Origin: Pseudoxanthomonas sp. Root65 | Lineage (GTDB): Bacteria > Pseudomonadota > Gammaproteobacteria > Xanthomonadales > Xanthomonadaceae | NCBI RefSeq assembly: GCF_001427635.1 | Contig: NZ_LMHA01000001.1 | Coordinates: 584,017-648,016 of the forward strand | Length of the DNA stretch: 64,000 nucleotides | Direction: 5' to 3' | Shown: in pieces, positions 8,604 through 17,389 of the stretch | Position numbering within the stretch: the stretch's first letter is position 1 | How the letters are laid out: every line of letters starts with the position of its first letter | The notes under the pieces: model-generated | What the model saw: the letters and a program-made list of their open reading frames with translations, nothing else | What the model was told of the DNA's origin: nothing | The model's database searches: none | Made by a program: the position numbers and the translations under genes

Positions 8604-8970
8604 AGTTGACCAGCATCTGGCCCAGGGCCATGGCCGTCGATGTCACGTCTTCGGGCAACAGCATTTTGGCGATCTGCGCCGCCGCACCGATCAGGAAGCC
8701 ACCGATCAGTACCGGCGCCACGTCCCCGACGCGCTTATGGTTGAAGGCGATCTGGTAGCCCGCGAAGATGACGGCGATCGTGACGATCGCGATCGATGCC
8801 ACGTTCAGCAGGCCATTGAGGTTAGTGAAGAACGTGGTGACGCTGGTCTTGGCGCCGGACCCGTCCTGGGCGAAGGCCAGTTCCGGAAACGCCAGTGCGG
8901 CGACGGCAACGGCCGCGATGGCCAGGGCGGTGAAGACCTGCTTTGCTTGGATGATAGACGTGTTGTTCAT
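8596..8970 (-). CDS. virB2: T4SS major pilin VirB2
   Basis: 124 residues from the ATG at 8970 (MNNTSIIQ), with GGGG 6 nt upstream. There is a long signal peptide ending PELAFAQ, followed by two hydrophobic helices (VASIAIVTIAVIFAGYQIAF and APVLIGGFLIGAAAQIAKML) separated by a short basic loop NHKRVGD, which is the VirB2 pilin hairpin. The mature pilin polymerises into the extracellular pilus. The gene lies between virB1 and virB3. Confidence 0.92.
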   Translation of the reverse strand: MNNTSIIQAKQVFTALAIAAVAVAALAFPELAFAQDGSGAKTSVTTFFTNLNGLLNVASIAIVTIAVIFAGYQIAFNHKRVGDVAPVLIGGFLIGAAAQIAKMLLPEDVTSTAMALGQMLVNYA

Positions 8971-9044
8971 GGTAGACCCCAAGTGGTGATTGCAACGGTG
9001 GTTGGCACTTTCGCGTGCCGTTGAGCCATCCCTGGCGGGTGCTG

Positions 9045-9851
9045 CTAGAAGACGAAAGCGTCATCCCTCCCGGATGCCTGCACGACCTGCGGCGCTTGCG
9101 GCGCCGAGGTGGTGTTCTGGTGATAAGGCTGCACCGTGACCGGCGCCTCGGCGGATGCCTGGGCGATGGCGGGCGCGGCCACGGGCGCAGCGGACGGCGG
9201 CACCGCGCGCACCGCTGCTGGCGCCGGCCGAACGTCGGCCGCCGCGAGACTGGCCGTGCGCTGCGCGGTGGCCCGTTCGGTCTTTGCCTCTTCGATGCGG
9301 CGCGCAACGAGGGACGACGCTGCGCCGGTGGCCACAGCGCGCACGCCCGAAGGACGCCGCTTGGCCGCGCCATGCCGGTCGATCACCGGAATGGCCGCCG
9401 CCGTGTCGCTGCCCGCCTGCCGCTGCCAGGACGCGAACACCTTCTGGACGTAGCCATGCCGGTACCCGGTGGTGAAATTGCCGGAGTAATAGCAACTGAA
9501 GGCCTTGCCCCAGTCGCTGCCGGAACGCGAGTAGCACTCCGCCAGGATGCGCGAGCCCGCCTGCAGGTTGGGGCAGACAGCGAATGCCTTCTCGTAGCTG
9601 TCCAACCCCTGCCGTGCCAGGTTGTGGCGGTTCACCTGCGCCAGCCCCAGCGAGAAGTTGTAGCCGCGCTCCTCCAGCATGCGCGCGGTCGACAGTGCTT
9701 CCGGCAGATTGCGCGGCTGCCGGGCCAGCCGTCCGCCCACCACGCCGATCGCATAGGGATTGAACGAGGACTCGACCTTCACGACGTGCTCCATCACCGT
9801 CGGCGGAACCGCCAGTCCGGTGCAGCCCATCAGTTCCATGCCCGGCAGCAT
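9045..9851 (-). CDS. virB1: T4SS lytic transglycosylase VirB1
   Basis: 268 residues from the ATG at 9851 (MLPGMELMGC), which has GGAGGA 7 nt upstream; the long upstream frame is only virB11 antiframe and is excluded. Residues about 15-160 are a lysozyme-like SLT domain: catalytic Glu in MEHVVKVESSFNPYAIGVVGG, then NFSLGLAQVNRHNL and SCYYSGNF. The C-terminal 110 residues are Ala/Pro-rich linker. VirB1 opens peptidoglycan for channel assembly; no classical signal peptide is obvious, as in related xanthomonad proteins. It lies between virB11 and virB2, the X-type order. Confidence 0.92.
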   Translation of the reverse strand: MLPGMELMGCTGLAVPPTVMEHVVKVESSFNPYAIGVVGGRLARQPRNLPEALSTARMLEERGYNFSLGLAQVNRHNLARQGLDSYEKAFAVCPNLQAGSRILAECYSRSGSDWGKAFSCYYSGNFTTGYRHGYVQKVFASWQRQAGSDTAAAIPVIDRHGAAKRRPSGVRAVATGAASSLVARRIEEAKTERATAQRTASLAAADVRPAPAAVRAVPPSAAPVAAPAIAQASAEAPVTVQPYHQNTTSAPQAPQVVQASGRDDAFVF

Positions 9852-9928
9852 CAGCGGATCCTCCGCGAACAAGGAGATGTGCGATGGCCCTGGGACGGAT
9901 GTGTGATGTTCATGTGCTTCCCTCCCTG

Positions 9929-10969
9929 TCAGGACGCGAGCGCGCGCGCGGGATCGAAATCGATGCCGGTGATGTAACGACGACCCGCATGCGCCTTGAT
10001 ATGCACGACGATGTCGATGGTCATCTTGAGCAGGCGCTTGATGACCTCGAATTCCAGCCCCGCGCCTTCGGCTGAGGCCTTCACCATCAGGGCCAGCTGG
10101 TCCCAGGTCTGTGCCGTGCTGCCGGCATGGCAACTGGTGATGGAGCCGGGATGGCCGGAGGCGCAGTTGCGGATGAAATAGAAGGACTCGTCGCCGCGCA
10201 GCTCGGCCAGAATGATGCGGTCCGGCTTCATGCGCAGGCAGGCTTCCATGCAGTTCTTCGCGGTGATGTTGCTGGCGCTCTGGCCGCCCTTGGAATACAG
10301 CAGGTGCACCACATTGGGCTGCCGGATGAACAGTTCGCGGGCGTCCTCGATCGTCACCAGGCGCTCCTGGTCCGGAATGTGGTTGACCAGCGACTTCATG
10401 AAAGTGGTCTTGCCGCTGCCCGTCGCACCGGCTACCACGATGTTCTTGTGGTAGTGCACCGCCTTGCGGAAGAACTCGGCGTAGTTGCGGCTGCGGCGCA
10501 GTTCCAGCAGTTCCTGGTCGTGGTCGCCGAGCACCTGCTGCTGCTCGAGGATCTCGTCGAAGAAACCGTCCTGCTCGTATTGTTCCAGCGACTTGCTGAA
10601 TTTCGCCGGCAGCCGGATGGTGATGGACACCTTGCCGGCATCGCAGGCCGGCGGAATCACGAACTGGGCGCGCTGGCCGGTGGGGAACGTCAGCGAGACC
10701 ATCGGATCGATGTCGGTGATGCGCTGCCCGGTATTGCTCTCATTGACTACCGAAGTGCAGAACTGGCGGGCGCGCTCGAAGGTGAGCGACGGCACATCGG
10801 CCTTCAACCAGCCTTCGCGCGCCGTTTCGAGATAGAGCTCACCCGGGCGGTTGATGCAGATCTCGGTGACCTCCGAGGAGTGCATGTGCTCGCCGATCCC
10901 GAGCACCTGGTACTGGTAGTCCAGGAACTCGTTGGAGACGCGGGCAAGGGGCTCGTTCTGCGTGTCCAT
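9929..10969 (-). CDS. virB11: T4SS hexameric ATPase VirB11
   Basis: 346 residues with the full set of secretion-ATPase motifs: Walker A GATGSGKT at 181-188, Asp box TIEDARELF near 206, Walker B-like RIILAELRGDE near 251, and His box GHPGSITSCHAGS near 272. VirB11 is a soluble hexamer at the inner face that switches the VirB4/VirD4 machinery between pilus building and substrate export. It starts 14 nt after virB10. Confidence 0.96.
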   Translation of the reverse strand: MDTQNEPLARVSNEFLDYQYQVLGIGEHMHSSEVTEICINRPGELYLETAREGWLKADVPSLTFERARQFCTSVVNESNTGQRITDIDPMVSLTFPTGQRAQFVIPPACDAGKVSITIRLPAKFSKSLEQYEQDGFFDEILEQQQVLGDHDQELLELRRSRNYAEFFRKAVHYHKNIVVAGATGSGKTTFMKSLVNHIPDQERLVTIEDARELFIRQPNVVHLLYSKGGQSASNITAKNCMEACLRMKPDRIILAELRGDESFYFIRNCASGHPGSITSCHAGSTAQTWDQLALMVKASAEGAGLEFEVIKRLLKMTIDIVVHIKAHAGRRYITGIDFDPARALAS

Positions 10970-10982
10970 GCCTGCCCGCCTG

Positions 10983-12194
10983 TCAGCGCATCACCGCGGA
11001 GAAGTCGACATCGCGTGCGACGTAGACATTGACGATGGTGCCCTGGTTGATCGTCACCGTCGGCGGCCGCGCCATGTTGCGATCCAGCGCCATGTTGGCC
11101 AGACGCTCCATGGTGCGTGCGGTATTGCTCTCGTAGGGATTCTGGTAGATCGCCCCATTGACGATGGCTGTCTCCTGCGGACCGTTCTTCGCGCCTGCGT
11201 ACTTGAACGCATCGCTCAGCATGCTGATCAGTAGCGCCGACGAGATGCGCTGGGCCCAGTGCGCGGAGTAGTGCCCCGGATTGCCGGCCGCTCCGAGCAT
11301 GTCGGTGCCAGGACTGCGCATGTTGACGTCCATGCCCGTGGGCGTAGTGATCCGGTCCCACACGATGGCGGCGCGCTCGCCGATGATGGCGTCGGAGTTG
11401 TAACTGCCCATGACCTTCGAGCCCCGTGGCAGCAACAGACGCTTGCCATTGACCGAATAGACCGGCTCGGTCACCACGCACGAGGTGTAGCCCGGCACGT
11501 CGGTTATCACACGCGATTCGAGCACGCAGCGGATGTAAGTGCCGCGCAGCAGCAGCGTGTTGGGGTTGTAGAGCGGCTTGGCGCTGGTCATGCCGTCGGG
11601 CGGTTCGCGCGGCGCGGCAGGCGCCTGTCCCTGCCCCATCAACGCGGCGTACTGCGCCATGCCGGCATCCTCCATGCCGGCGCCCGCAGCGGCCTCCGGA
11701 TCGCCGCCTTCGCCGAACGTGGTGGCCATGTCGAGCATGCGGCGCTCGCGCAGTGACGGCTCCTGTCGGCCCGGCATGCCGGAGGGCATGGCCATCATGG
11801 ATGCCGTCGACGGGCCCGTCTCATCGACGACCGGCAGCGGCGGCAGGTCCGGCTGGACGGGCACGGGGGGCGCCTCGGGCGGCAGCTCGGGCAGATCGCG
11901 CGGGGCGGCGGGAATGACGACCTGCTCACCCGGGGCCTTGGTGGGCGCGTCGCCCTGCTTCGACGACAGGCCGCCACTGAAGATCCAGAACACCACCAGC
12001 AGCATCAGCGCGATGATGCCTGCCAGGAAGACCAGCGCCTTGCGGTTGAGCCGCTGCACATCGGCCGAGCGCAGGTAGGGCGCGTTCGCGTCCAGGTCCG
12101 GATCGGCCTCAGGTGCCGCCCGCTGGTAAGGATTCTGCGGAACGACCCGCTCGGGGCCCGCATCCGGATGGTCGTTGGGCGTCTGGTTCGTCAT
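10983..12194 (-). CDS. virB10: T4SS core complex protein VirB10
   Basis: 403 residues: cytoplasmic N-terminus, one transmembrane helix (ALVFLAGIIALMLLVVFWIF, about 53-72), a Pro-rich periplasmic stretch (PELPPEAPPVPVQPDLPPLP), then the TrbI/VirB10 beta-barrel domain (LLLRGTYIRCVLESRVITD, LLLPRGSKVMGSY, AAIVWDRITTPTG) and the C-terminal TIVNVYVARDVDFS strand. VirB10 spans both membranes and with VirB7 and VirB9 forms the outer-membrane core. Overlaps virB9 by 4 bp. Confidence 0.96.
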   Translation of the reverse strand: MTNQTPNDHPDAGPERVVPQNPYQRAAPEADPDLDANAPYLRSADVQRLNRKALVFLAGIIALMLLVVFWIFSGGLSSKQGDAPTKAPGEQVVIPAAPRDLPELPPEAPPVPVQPDLPPLPVVDETGPSTASMMAMPSGMPGRQEPSLRERRMLDMATTFGEGGDPEAAAGAGMEDAGMAQYAALMGQGQAPAAPREPPDGMTSAKPLYNPNTLLLRGTYIRCVLESRVITDVPGYTSCVVTEPVYSVNGKRLLLPRGSKVMGSYNSDAIIGERAAIVWDRITTPTGMDVNMRSPGTDMLGAAGNPGHYSAHWAQRISSALLISMLSDAFKYAGAKNGPQETAIVNGAIYQNPYESNTARTMERLANMALDRNMARPPTVTINQGTIVNVYVARDVDFSAVMR

Positions 12195-12955
12195 TCCGGG
12201 CTCCTGCGCAGGCCCACCACGTTGTCGCCGTGGCGGATGACCAAGTAGGGATAGGTGCCGTGCACCACGATGGTGTCGTCCTGCACCGTCGAGTTGACGA
12301 CGAATTCGTCACCGTCCTCGCTGTCCCGCGCGAACACCACCGGGAAGTTGCCGCTGGGGAAGCGCGTGCGGTCGCCCATGCGGATATAGGTGAAGCGGCG
12401 GTCGTCGTAGACCGTCGCCGGCACCAGCCATGTCGGGCCCCGCTTGCGCTGGGCGTATTCGTAGTTGAAGTGGTACGCCCGCCCCGGCTCGACCTCGGTG
12501 CTCAGCTCGGACGCGACTTCCTGCGGTGCGCTGGCGGTGGCGCCGGCGAAGCTGGTGTCGCCGGGATAGGCGAAGGTGATGCGGTACTGCACGCCGGCCG
12601 CACGCGCCTGGTCGAGCACGCGCCAGTCCGTGGCAACGACTTTGAGTTCGAAGATGTACGAGTGCGCGGCGGTGCGTACCAGCAGATTGGTATCCACGTC
12701 GACGTTGCGGGGCTTCAGGTAGAACACGTTGCCGCGACGGCTGATGTCCCAGCCGCCACTGAAGCCGGTGCTGAAGTCCAGGATCTCCTCGTGCGGCGAG
12801 AGCTCGATCTGGGTGGTGATGCCAAGGCCGGTGCGTACCGGATACACCTTGTCCGGCGCGTAGGTGTACTCCTCGATCACCTGCGCGAACGCAGGCAGTG
12901 TCATGAGCAGCAAGCCAAGGGCAGCCAAACGCAGCAGGGTGTCCTTCAACCTCAT
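12191..12955 (-). CDS. virB9: T4SS core complex protein VirB9
   Basis: 254 residues with a signal peptide (LLMTLPAFAQ). The body is a CagX/VirB9 beta-sandwich (YTYAPDKVYPVRTGLGITTQIEL, NVFYLKPRNVDVDTNLLVRT, SYIFELKVV) with a C-terminal domain containing FPSGNFPVVFA and TYPYLVIRHGDNVVGLRR. It pairs with lipoprotein VirB7 at the outer membrane. Overlaps of 4 bp with virB8 and virB10 support a single transcript. Confidence 0.95.
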   Translation of the reverse strand: MRLKDTLLRLAALGLLLMTLPAFAQVIEEYTYAPDKVYPVRTGLGITTQIELSPHEEILDFSTGFSGGWDISRRGNVFYLKPRNVDVDTNLLVRTAAHSYIFELKVVATDWRVLDQARAAGVQYRITFAYPGDTSFAGATASAPQEVASELSTEVEPGRAYHFNYEYAQRKRGPTWLVPATVYDDRRFTYIRMGDRTRFPSGNFPVVFARDSEDGDEFVVNSTVQDDTIVVHGTYPYLVIRHGDNVVGLRRSPE

Positions 12956-13878
12956 TGTGGCGGCACTCCAGGTCGAGTCTCTGTTTCCGATTGCTCCGCC
13001 GGCAGCGGCGCTGTCGATACTTCGTTGTCGCCGGGCACGCTCGCCGGCGCTGCAGCCGCTGCCGCTGCGGGATCCACCGCCTGTGGTGCCGCCGACGACG
13101 TTGCGGGACCCGGCGCGGCCGGCGGCACGGGGAACTCGCGCTCGGGCAAGGCTGCCGCTGCGAAGTCATCGTCCACGCGGTAGTTGGTCACGCGGAATCC
13201 GAGCGGATTGAGCAGCCGGTCCTCTTCACCCAGGCGGAGGTCGGGGTTGTAGGTGAACTCCATCGTCGCGATCTTGCTGTCCAGCGCCTGCGAGCTTCCG
13301 CGTCCCTTGTCGTAGACGCTGCGCTGGAAGCGCACGGTCGCTCCCGTCGGGCGCTGTCCGCCGGTGCCCCCGATCAGCACGATGCTGAGGATGCGGACGC
13401 GGACTGCGCGGCCGCCGCCATACAGGCGGAACGGCCGATCCGGATTGCTCTCGGAATGGAGTGCTGTGTAGGCCGGCGCCACCGCAGGCCCGGCCATCGA
13501 CAACGTGGTGCGCCAGTTGCGCTGACCGATCAGGCCGGAGTCGTAGGACTCGCGGGCAAGGACGAACTGCGCCACGTTGCTCTTGTTGATGGCTTCCTCG
13601 GTGGTGACATCGCGGTCCTGGAAGTTGCCCGACAGGCGCGCCACGCTGGCGGTCCCGGTGTAGGGATCGGCCATCACCAGATACGGCACCTTCTCCTTCA
13701 GCGGCAGGAACAGGAAGTAGCCGCCTGCCAGGATCAGCGACATCACGATGGCCGACCACGCGACCAGCCAGGCGCGCCGTTCACTCTTGCGCGCGCGCTC
13801 GGCCAGCGTCAGTTCGAAGCTCACGCCCTGCGCCACGGCGCGATCGATATCGGGGGAAGAGGTCTTTTTCCTGAACAT
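12952..13878 (-). CDS. virB8: T4SS inner-membrane assembly factor VirB8
   Basis: 308 residues: short cytoplasmic N-terminus, one membrane helix (WSAIVMSLILAGGYFLFLPL), then a VirB8 periplasmic domain (KEKVPYLVMADPYTGTASV, NKSNVAQFVLARESYDSG, VRFQRSVYDKG, TMEFTYNP, LLNPLGFRVTNYRVD). An Ala/Pro-rich tail of about 60 residues is longer than in conjugative VirB8 proteins. VirB8 nucleates assembly and contacts VirB10. It starts 16 nt after virB7 ends. Confidence 0.95.
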   Translation of the reverse strand: MFRKKTSSPDIDRAVAQGVSFELTLAERARKSERRAWLVAWSAIVMSLILAGGYFLFLPLKEKVPYLVMADPYTGTASVARLSGNFQDRDVTTEEAINKSNVAQFVLARESYDSGLIGQRNWRTTLSMAGPAVAPAYTALHSESNPDRPFRLYGGGRAVRVRILSIVLIGGTGGQRPTGATVRFQRSVYDKGRGSSQALDSKIATMEFTYNPDLRLGEEDRLLNPLGFRVTNYRVDDDFAAAALPEREFPVPPAAPGPATSSAAPQAVDPAAAAAAAPASVPGDNEVSTAPLPAEQSETETRPGVPPQ

Positions 13879-13894
13879 GCGCGGGCCGTCGCCT

Positions 13895-14344
13895 TCAGTC
13901 GCCGAGCGGCGCGGTCGGCGCCACGTCCGCCGACGGCGGCAGCGCCTGGCTCACGATGATCCGGGGGCGCTCGACGGACACCTGCACGCCCTGCTCCGCA
14001 TACGCCGCCGACAGCGCGGCGGCGGCGTCCTCCAGGCTTCCCGTGCGGATGTTCGCGATGGGCGCGTGCAGCGTGTAGTCGTTCGGGTGCAGGTACGCCA
14101 GCGTGAGACGGGCGTCCTTGGCCCAGCGGCCCAGCATGGTCTTGAGCGTGCCGTCCGCGGGAGAGGCCTGGTAGATGTAGACCTGCTGCAGCGGGATGGC
14201 CTGCGGCGCCTCCGCAAACCGGTTCACCGGCCGCCAGCGCCCGTTGATATCGGCAGCCTGTGGCGTGGCGCATCCCGCGACCACCATCGGCACCATCACG
14301 ACACACGACAACATCATCTTGCGAAGAACGACGTTCGGGATCAC
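13895..14344 (-). CDS. virB7: T4SS outer-membrane lipoprotein VirB7 with extra C-terminal domain
   Basis: 149 residues from a GTG at 14344, chosen because AAGG lies 7 nt upstream and because it gives a compact lipoprotein signal (LRKMMLSCVVMVPMVVAGC). Starts further upstream give an implausible Arg-rich leader. After the lipidation Cys comes the VirB9-binding segment (INGRWRPVNRFAEAP) and then a globular region (PADGTLKTMLGRWAKDARLTLAYLHPNDYTL ... AAAALSAAYAEQGV) that matches the N0-like domain of xanthomonad VirB7. Conjugative VirB7 proteins are only about 40-60 residues, so the extra domain marks the X-type bacteria-killing T4SS. It is the first gene of the operon. Confidence 0.93.
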   Translation of the reverse strand: MIPNVVLRKMMLSCVVMVPMVVAGCATPQAADINGRWRPVNRFAEAPQAIPLQQVYIYQASPADGTLKTMLGRWAKDARLTLAYLHPNDYTLHAPIANIRTGSLEDAAAALSAAYAEQGVQVSVERPRIIVSQALPPSADVAPTAPLGD

Positions 14345-14996
14345 GAATCCACCTTTCTGCAATCGCCAGCAACACACGTCCGATGCGCGTTCCCGTTGGA
14401 ATGCGTCACGGCACTGATGAATGTCAGCGGGTGGCAATGCACGCCTGCGCGCCGGGATCCACGACAATCCCGCGGCTATCGCCTCGCGCAGGCTACCTTC
14501 CTGCGCACTGCCCCCTGTATTCGCATCCATGCGTCAACGCTCCTTCGACACTCGTGCGACCTTTAACGCGGGTCGCACGTTCCATTCGCGTACTGCATCA
14601 CGACAGTCGAGCCGAACATATCCACGCGCTTTTGCGGCGTCAACAGAATTGAAAAAGTAAACATGTGTATGTCGATCTTCAGCTACATCAAGAAACCTTG
14701 CGAAACCCTATAAAACAAGGGACTTGTTGCAATAGGATTAAATCGACACAGCAGGTTCGATCAGGAATGTGAAGGTGCGCGTGAAAACACGAACGACGTC
14801 ACATCCAATGTGAAATCAATCTTCACTGCGATGAATGAAGGTGCATGCGCGCGTGTGATAACGCGCAAGAATCTATGCCATGTAGGAAATTTCCTACGCC
14901 ATCGTCCGAACCGATCGCCATCGCTTGAATGAAAAACATCTGTTGCATCATGCTGGTATCGAAGTGGCGATCACGCATAGCGTGACAAGGAGCGAT
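14345..14996. promoter_or_regulatory. 652-bp divergent regulatory gap between virB7 and the virD4 gene pair
   Basis: No convincing gene lies here. The part nearest virB7 (14345-14630) is G+C-rich and would be the untranslated leader of the virB operon; 14640-14760 is clearly AT-richer and is the likeliest promoter zone. It also contains a 16-bp perfect palindrome (14882-14897). In Xanthomonas citri the X-T4SS operon is known to have a long 5' leader under post-transcriptional RsmA/CsrA control; whether that applies here is inference. I could not fix a sigma-70 promoter with correct spacing. Confidence 0.5.
14882..14897. promoter_or_regulatory. Perfect 16-bp palindrome, candidate operator
   Basis: GTAGGAAATTTCCTAC reads the same on both strands with no mismatch. 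It lies 100 bp before the coiled-coil protein gene and 538 bp before virB7, inside a promoter region. The symmetry fits a dimeric helix-turn-helix repressor site. There is no U-run, so it is not a terminator. The binding protein is unknown. Confidence 0.45.
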
Positions 14997-15587
14997 ATGG
15001 AACCGTCGAAGATGGAGGAGTTCGTCGCCAACGCGGCATTGCTGGCGGCGCACCTGACAGACCAGTGCAACAAGGCCGCCGCCGCACAGCAGGCGGCGGC
15101 GAAGGAACTGCAGGCGTCGGCCATCGCGGTCGGCAAGACCATCGACGATGGCAGGCGCGAGATCGGTGAGCAGACACGTGGCGCCATCCACGACGCGCTG
15201 GCACAGGAGATACCCGCCGCCACCCACAGCATCGGCGAGACGGCAGCGCGATTACGCCAGGTCGCCGATCACCTGCAACAGGAGCAGGCGCAGCTCACGC
15301 AGCGCGCGCGCTTCCTCGGCTGGAAATCGCTGGGCGTGCTGTCCGTCGCCTGCCTGCTGCTGGTGGCAGGCAGCGGTTACGCGGCACGGCACAACCTGCA
15401 ACGCGCGGCGCAGGCGAAGGTGGATGCGGAAGTGCTGGAAGCGCTGCAGCAGGTCACCATCACCTCCTGCAGCGGGCAGCCGTGCATCCGGCTGCAGGAG
15501 GGACTTCCCCGCTGGCAGAAGAACGATCAGTACGTACTGATCGATACGTCGGGCGAACAGGAAGCGCGCAGCACTAGCGGACGCTGA
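14997..15587 (+). CDS. Coiled-coil membrane protein preceding virD4
   Basis: 196 residues from the ATG at 14997, which has AAGGAG 4 nt upstream; an earlier in-frame ATG at 14925 has none. Residues 1-100 are an Ala/Gln-rich, probably coiled-coil region (AAHLTDQCNKAAAAQQAAAKEL, ETAARLRQVADHLQQEQAQL). One membrane helix follows (SLGVLSVACLLLVAGSGYAA), then a short domain with two Cys (ITSCSGQPCIRLQEG). It lies 62 bp upstream of virD4 on the same strand. The arrangement resembles MobB/MbeB-type mobilisation helpers, but no relaxase is seen. Partnering VirD4 is inference from context; family not recognised. Confidence 0.75.
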   Translation: MEPSKMEEFVANAALLAAHLTDQCNKAAAAQQAAAKELQASAIAVGKTIDDGRREIGEQTRGAIHDALAQEIPAATHSIGETAARLRQVADHLQQEQAQLTQRARFLGWKSLGVLSVACLLLVAGSGYAARHNLQRAAQAKVDAEVLEALQQVTITSCSGQPCIRLQEGLPRWQKNDQYVLIDTSGEQEARSTSGR

Positions 15588-15649
15588 GATCGCGAGCATC
15601 GTCATGGAACAAGCGTCCGCGGGTGGCGGACGGGGAAACAGGGGGCAAC

Positions 15650-17320
15650 GTGGGCAGTACGCGTATTCTGATCATCCTGGCACTGGCGGCCCTGGCGGCC
15701 GTCGGCGCGCTTTATCTCTCCGGCTATCTGGCCCTGCTGTTCCTCGGCCTGGATGGGGGCCTGGTCGGATGGGGCACCTACGTCGACTACCTCAGGCACC
15801 TCGACCACCCCCGCGTGCAACCGTACGCGTGGCGCATCAAGACGGCGGGCGCGCTCGGCGGCGGCATCATGCTGCTGGTCTGGGCCGCACTGTCGGTGAT
15901 GGTCTACAAGTTGCGCAGCTATCGGAACCTGCACGGACGTGCGCGCTTCGCGGGCATGATCGACCTGGCCAACAAGGGCTTCCTGTCGAGCAAGGACACC
16001 GGCATCGTGGTCGGGCAAATGAACGGCAAGCTGCTGCGCCTGTCGGGGCAGCAGTTCGTGATCCTGGCGGCCCCCACGCGCTCGGGCAAGGGTGTGGGCG
16101 TGGTGATCCCCAACCTGCTCGACTACCGCGAATCCGCGGTGGTGCTGGACATCAAGCAGGAGAACTTCGATCTGACCTCGGGCTGGCGCCAGTCGATCGG
16201 GCATGAGGTGTACCTGTTCAATCCGTTCGCCGAAGACCGACGCAGCCATCGCTGGAATCCGATGACCTACGTCTCGCAGGACCCGGCCTTCCGCGTCTCC
16301 GACCTGCAGAGCATCGCCGCCATGCTGTATCCGGACGGCGACGACAAGGACAAGTTCTGGATCAGCCAGGCACGCAATGCCTTCCTGGCGTTCACCCTGT
16401 ACCTGTTCGAGCGGCATGACCACGATCGCACCGCGGAACTGCCCACGCTCGGCGCCGTGTTGCGGCTGGCCTCGGGCGATGGCGGCGAGCTGAAGCCCTA
16501 CCTGCAGAAACTGGTGGAAGCGCCCTTCCTCAGCGGACAGGCGCGCACGGCCTTCGCGGGCCTGCTGTCGCAGGCGGACGTGACGTTCGCGTCCATCATC
16601 GGCTCGTTCCGCGAGCCGCTGAATCCCTGGCTCAACCCGGTGCTGGATGCGGCCACCAGTGCCGATGATTTCAGGCTGGACGACGTGCGCCGTCGCCGCA
16701 TGACGATCTATGTGGGCATCCAGCCGAACAAGCTGGCCGAAAGCCGGCTGATCGTGAACCTGTTCTTCAGCCAGCTGATCAACGTCAACACCAAGGTGCT
16801 GCCGCAGAACGACCCGACGCTGAAGCATCAGTGCCTGCTGCTGATGGACGAGTTCACCGCGATCGGCCGCGTCGACATCATCGCCAAGGCCGTGGCCTAC
16901 ATGGCCGGCTACAACCTGCGGCTGCTGCCGATCATCCAGTCGATGGCGCAGCTGGACGCGGTCTACGGCAAGGAACTCTCGCGCACCATCATCACCAACC
17001 ACGCGCTGCAGATCATCTATGCCCCGCGTGAGCAGCAGGACGCCAACGATTATTCGGAGATGCTGGGCTATACCACCATCAAGCGCCGCGCCCGCACGCG
17101 CTCGCACGGCCAAGGCCGCAACGTGTCCGACAACGAGGTGCTGGAGAAGCGCGCCCTGATGCTGCCGCAGGAGCTGAAGGCGATGGGCCCGGAAAAGGAG
17201 ATCGTGCTGTACGAAGGCCTCGCCCACCCCATCCTGTGCCGCAAGGTGCGCTACTACAAGGACAGTTACTTCACCAGGCGCCTGATGCCGAAGGTCGAGG
17301 TCGCGCCGCTGCGGTTGTAG
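15650..17320 (+). CDS. virD4: T4SS coupling protein VirD4
   Basis: 556 residues from a GTG at 15650 with AGGGGG just upstream; a GTG at 15623 would add nine residues but has no ribosome site. Two N-terminal membrane helices (ILIILALAALAAVGALYLSG; GIMLLVWAALSVMVY) anchor a TraG/VirD4 ATPase: Walker A APTRSGKG at about 141-148 and Walker B CLLLMDEFTAIG. An all-alpha domain between them includes FAEDRRSHRWNPM and DKFWISQARNAF. VirD4 recruits effectors, in X-type systems through their C-terminal XVIPCD region. Transcribed away from the virB operon. Confidence 0.96.
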   Translation: MGSTRILIILALAALAAVGALYLSGYLALLFLGLDGGLVGWGTYVDYLRHLDHPRVQPYAWRIKTAGALGGGIMLLVWAALSVMVYKLRSYRNLHGRARFAGMIDLANKGFLSSKDTGIVVGQMNGKLLRLSGQQFVILAAPTRSGKGVGVVIPNLLDYRESAVVLDIKQENFDLTSGWRQSIGHEVYLFNPFAEDRRSHRWNPMTYVSQDPAFRVSDLQSIAAMLYPDGDDKDKFWISQARNAFLAFTLYLFERHDHDRTAELPTLGAVLRLASGDGGELKPYLQKLVEAPFLSGQARTAFAGLLSQADVTFASIIGSFREPLNPWLNPVLDAATSADDFRLDDVRRRRMTIYVGIQPNKLAESRLIVNLFFSQLINVNTKVLPQNDPTLKHQCLLLMDEFTAIGRVDIIAKAVAYMAGYNLRLLPIIQSMAQLDAVYGKELSRTIITNHALQIIYAPREQQDANDYSEMLGYTTIKRRARTRSHGQGRNVSDNEVLEKRALMLPQELKAMGPEKEIVLYEGLAHPILCRKVRYYKDSYFTRRLMPKVEVAPLRL

Positions 17321-17389
17321 CACGTCCATCCCTGGCAACAGGCGGTGAGCGGAGTAGAATCCGGCCGTCCCCCCTCCCGAGATGCCGCC

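Noticed and set aside
9852..10133. N-terminal extension of VirB1 to 362 residues
   Set aside because: It is an antiframe of virB11 and Arg/His-rich; the ATG at 9851 has a strong ribosome site and gives the expected MLPGMEL start.
14707..14732. Sigma-70 promoter for virB7 (TTGCAA and TATAGG on the minus strand)
   Set aside because: The spacer is only 14 bp, too short for a reliable promoter call.
14799..14813. CRP/Clp-type site TCACA-N5-TGTGA
   Set aside because: The half-sites are in the opposite order and spacing from the TGTGA-N6-TCACA consensus.
14997..17320. Plasmid conjugation or mobilisation module
   Set aside because: The coiled-coil protein is reminiscent of mobilisation helpers, but no relaxase, oriT or replication gene is visible and the virB genes are of the killing type.
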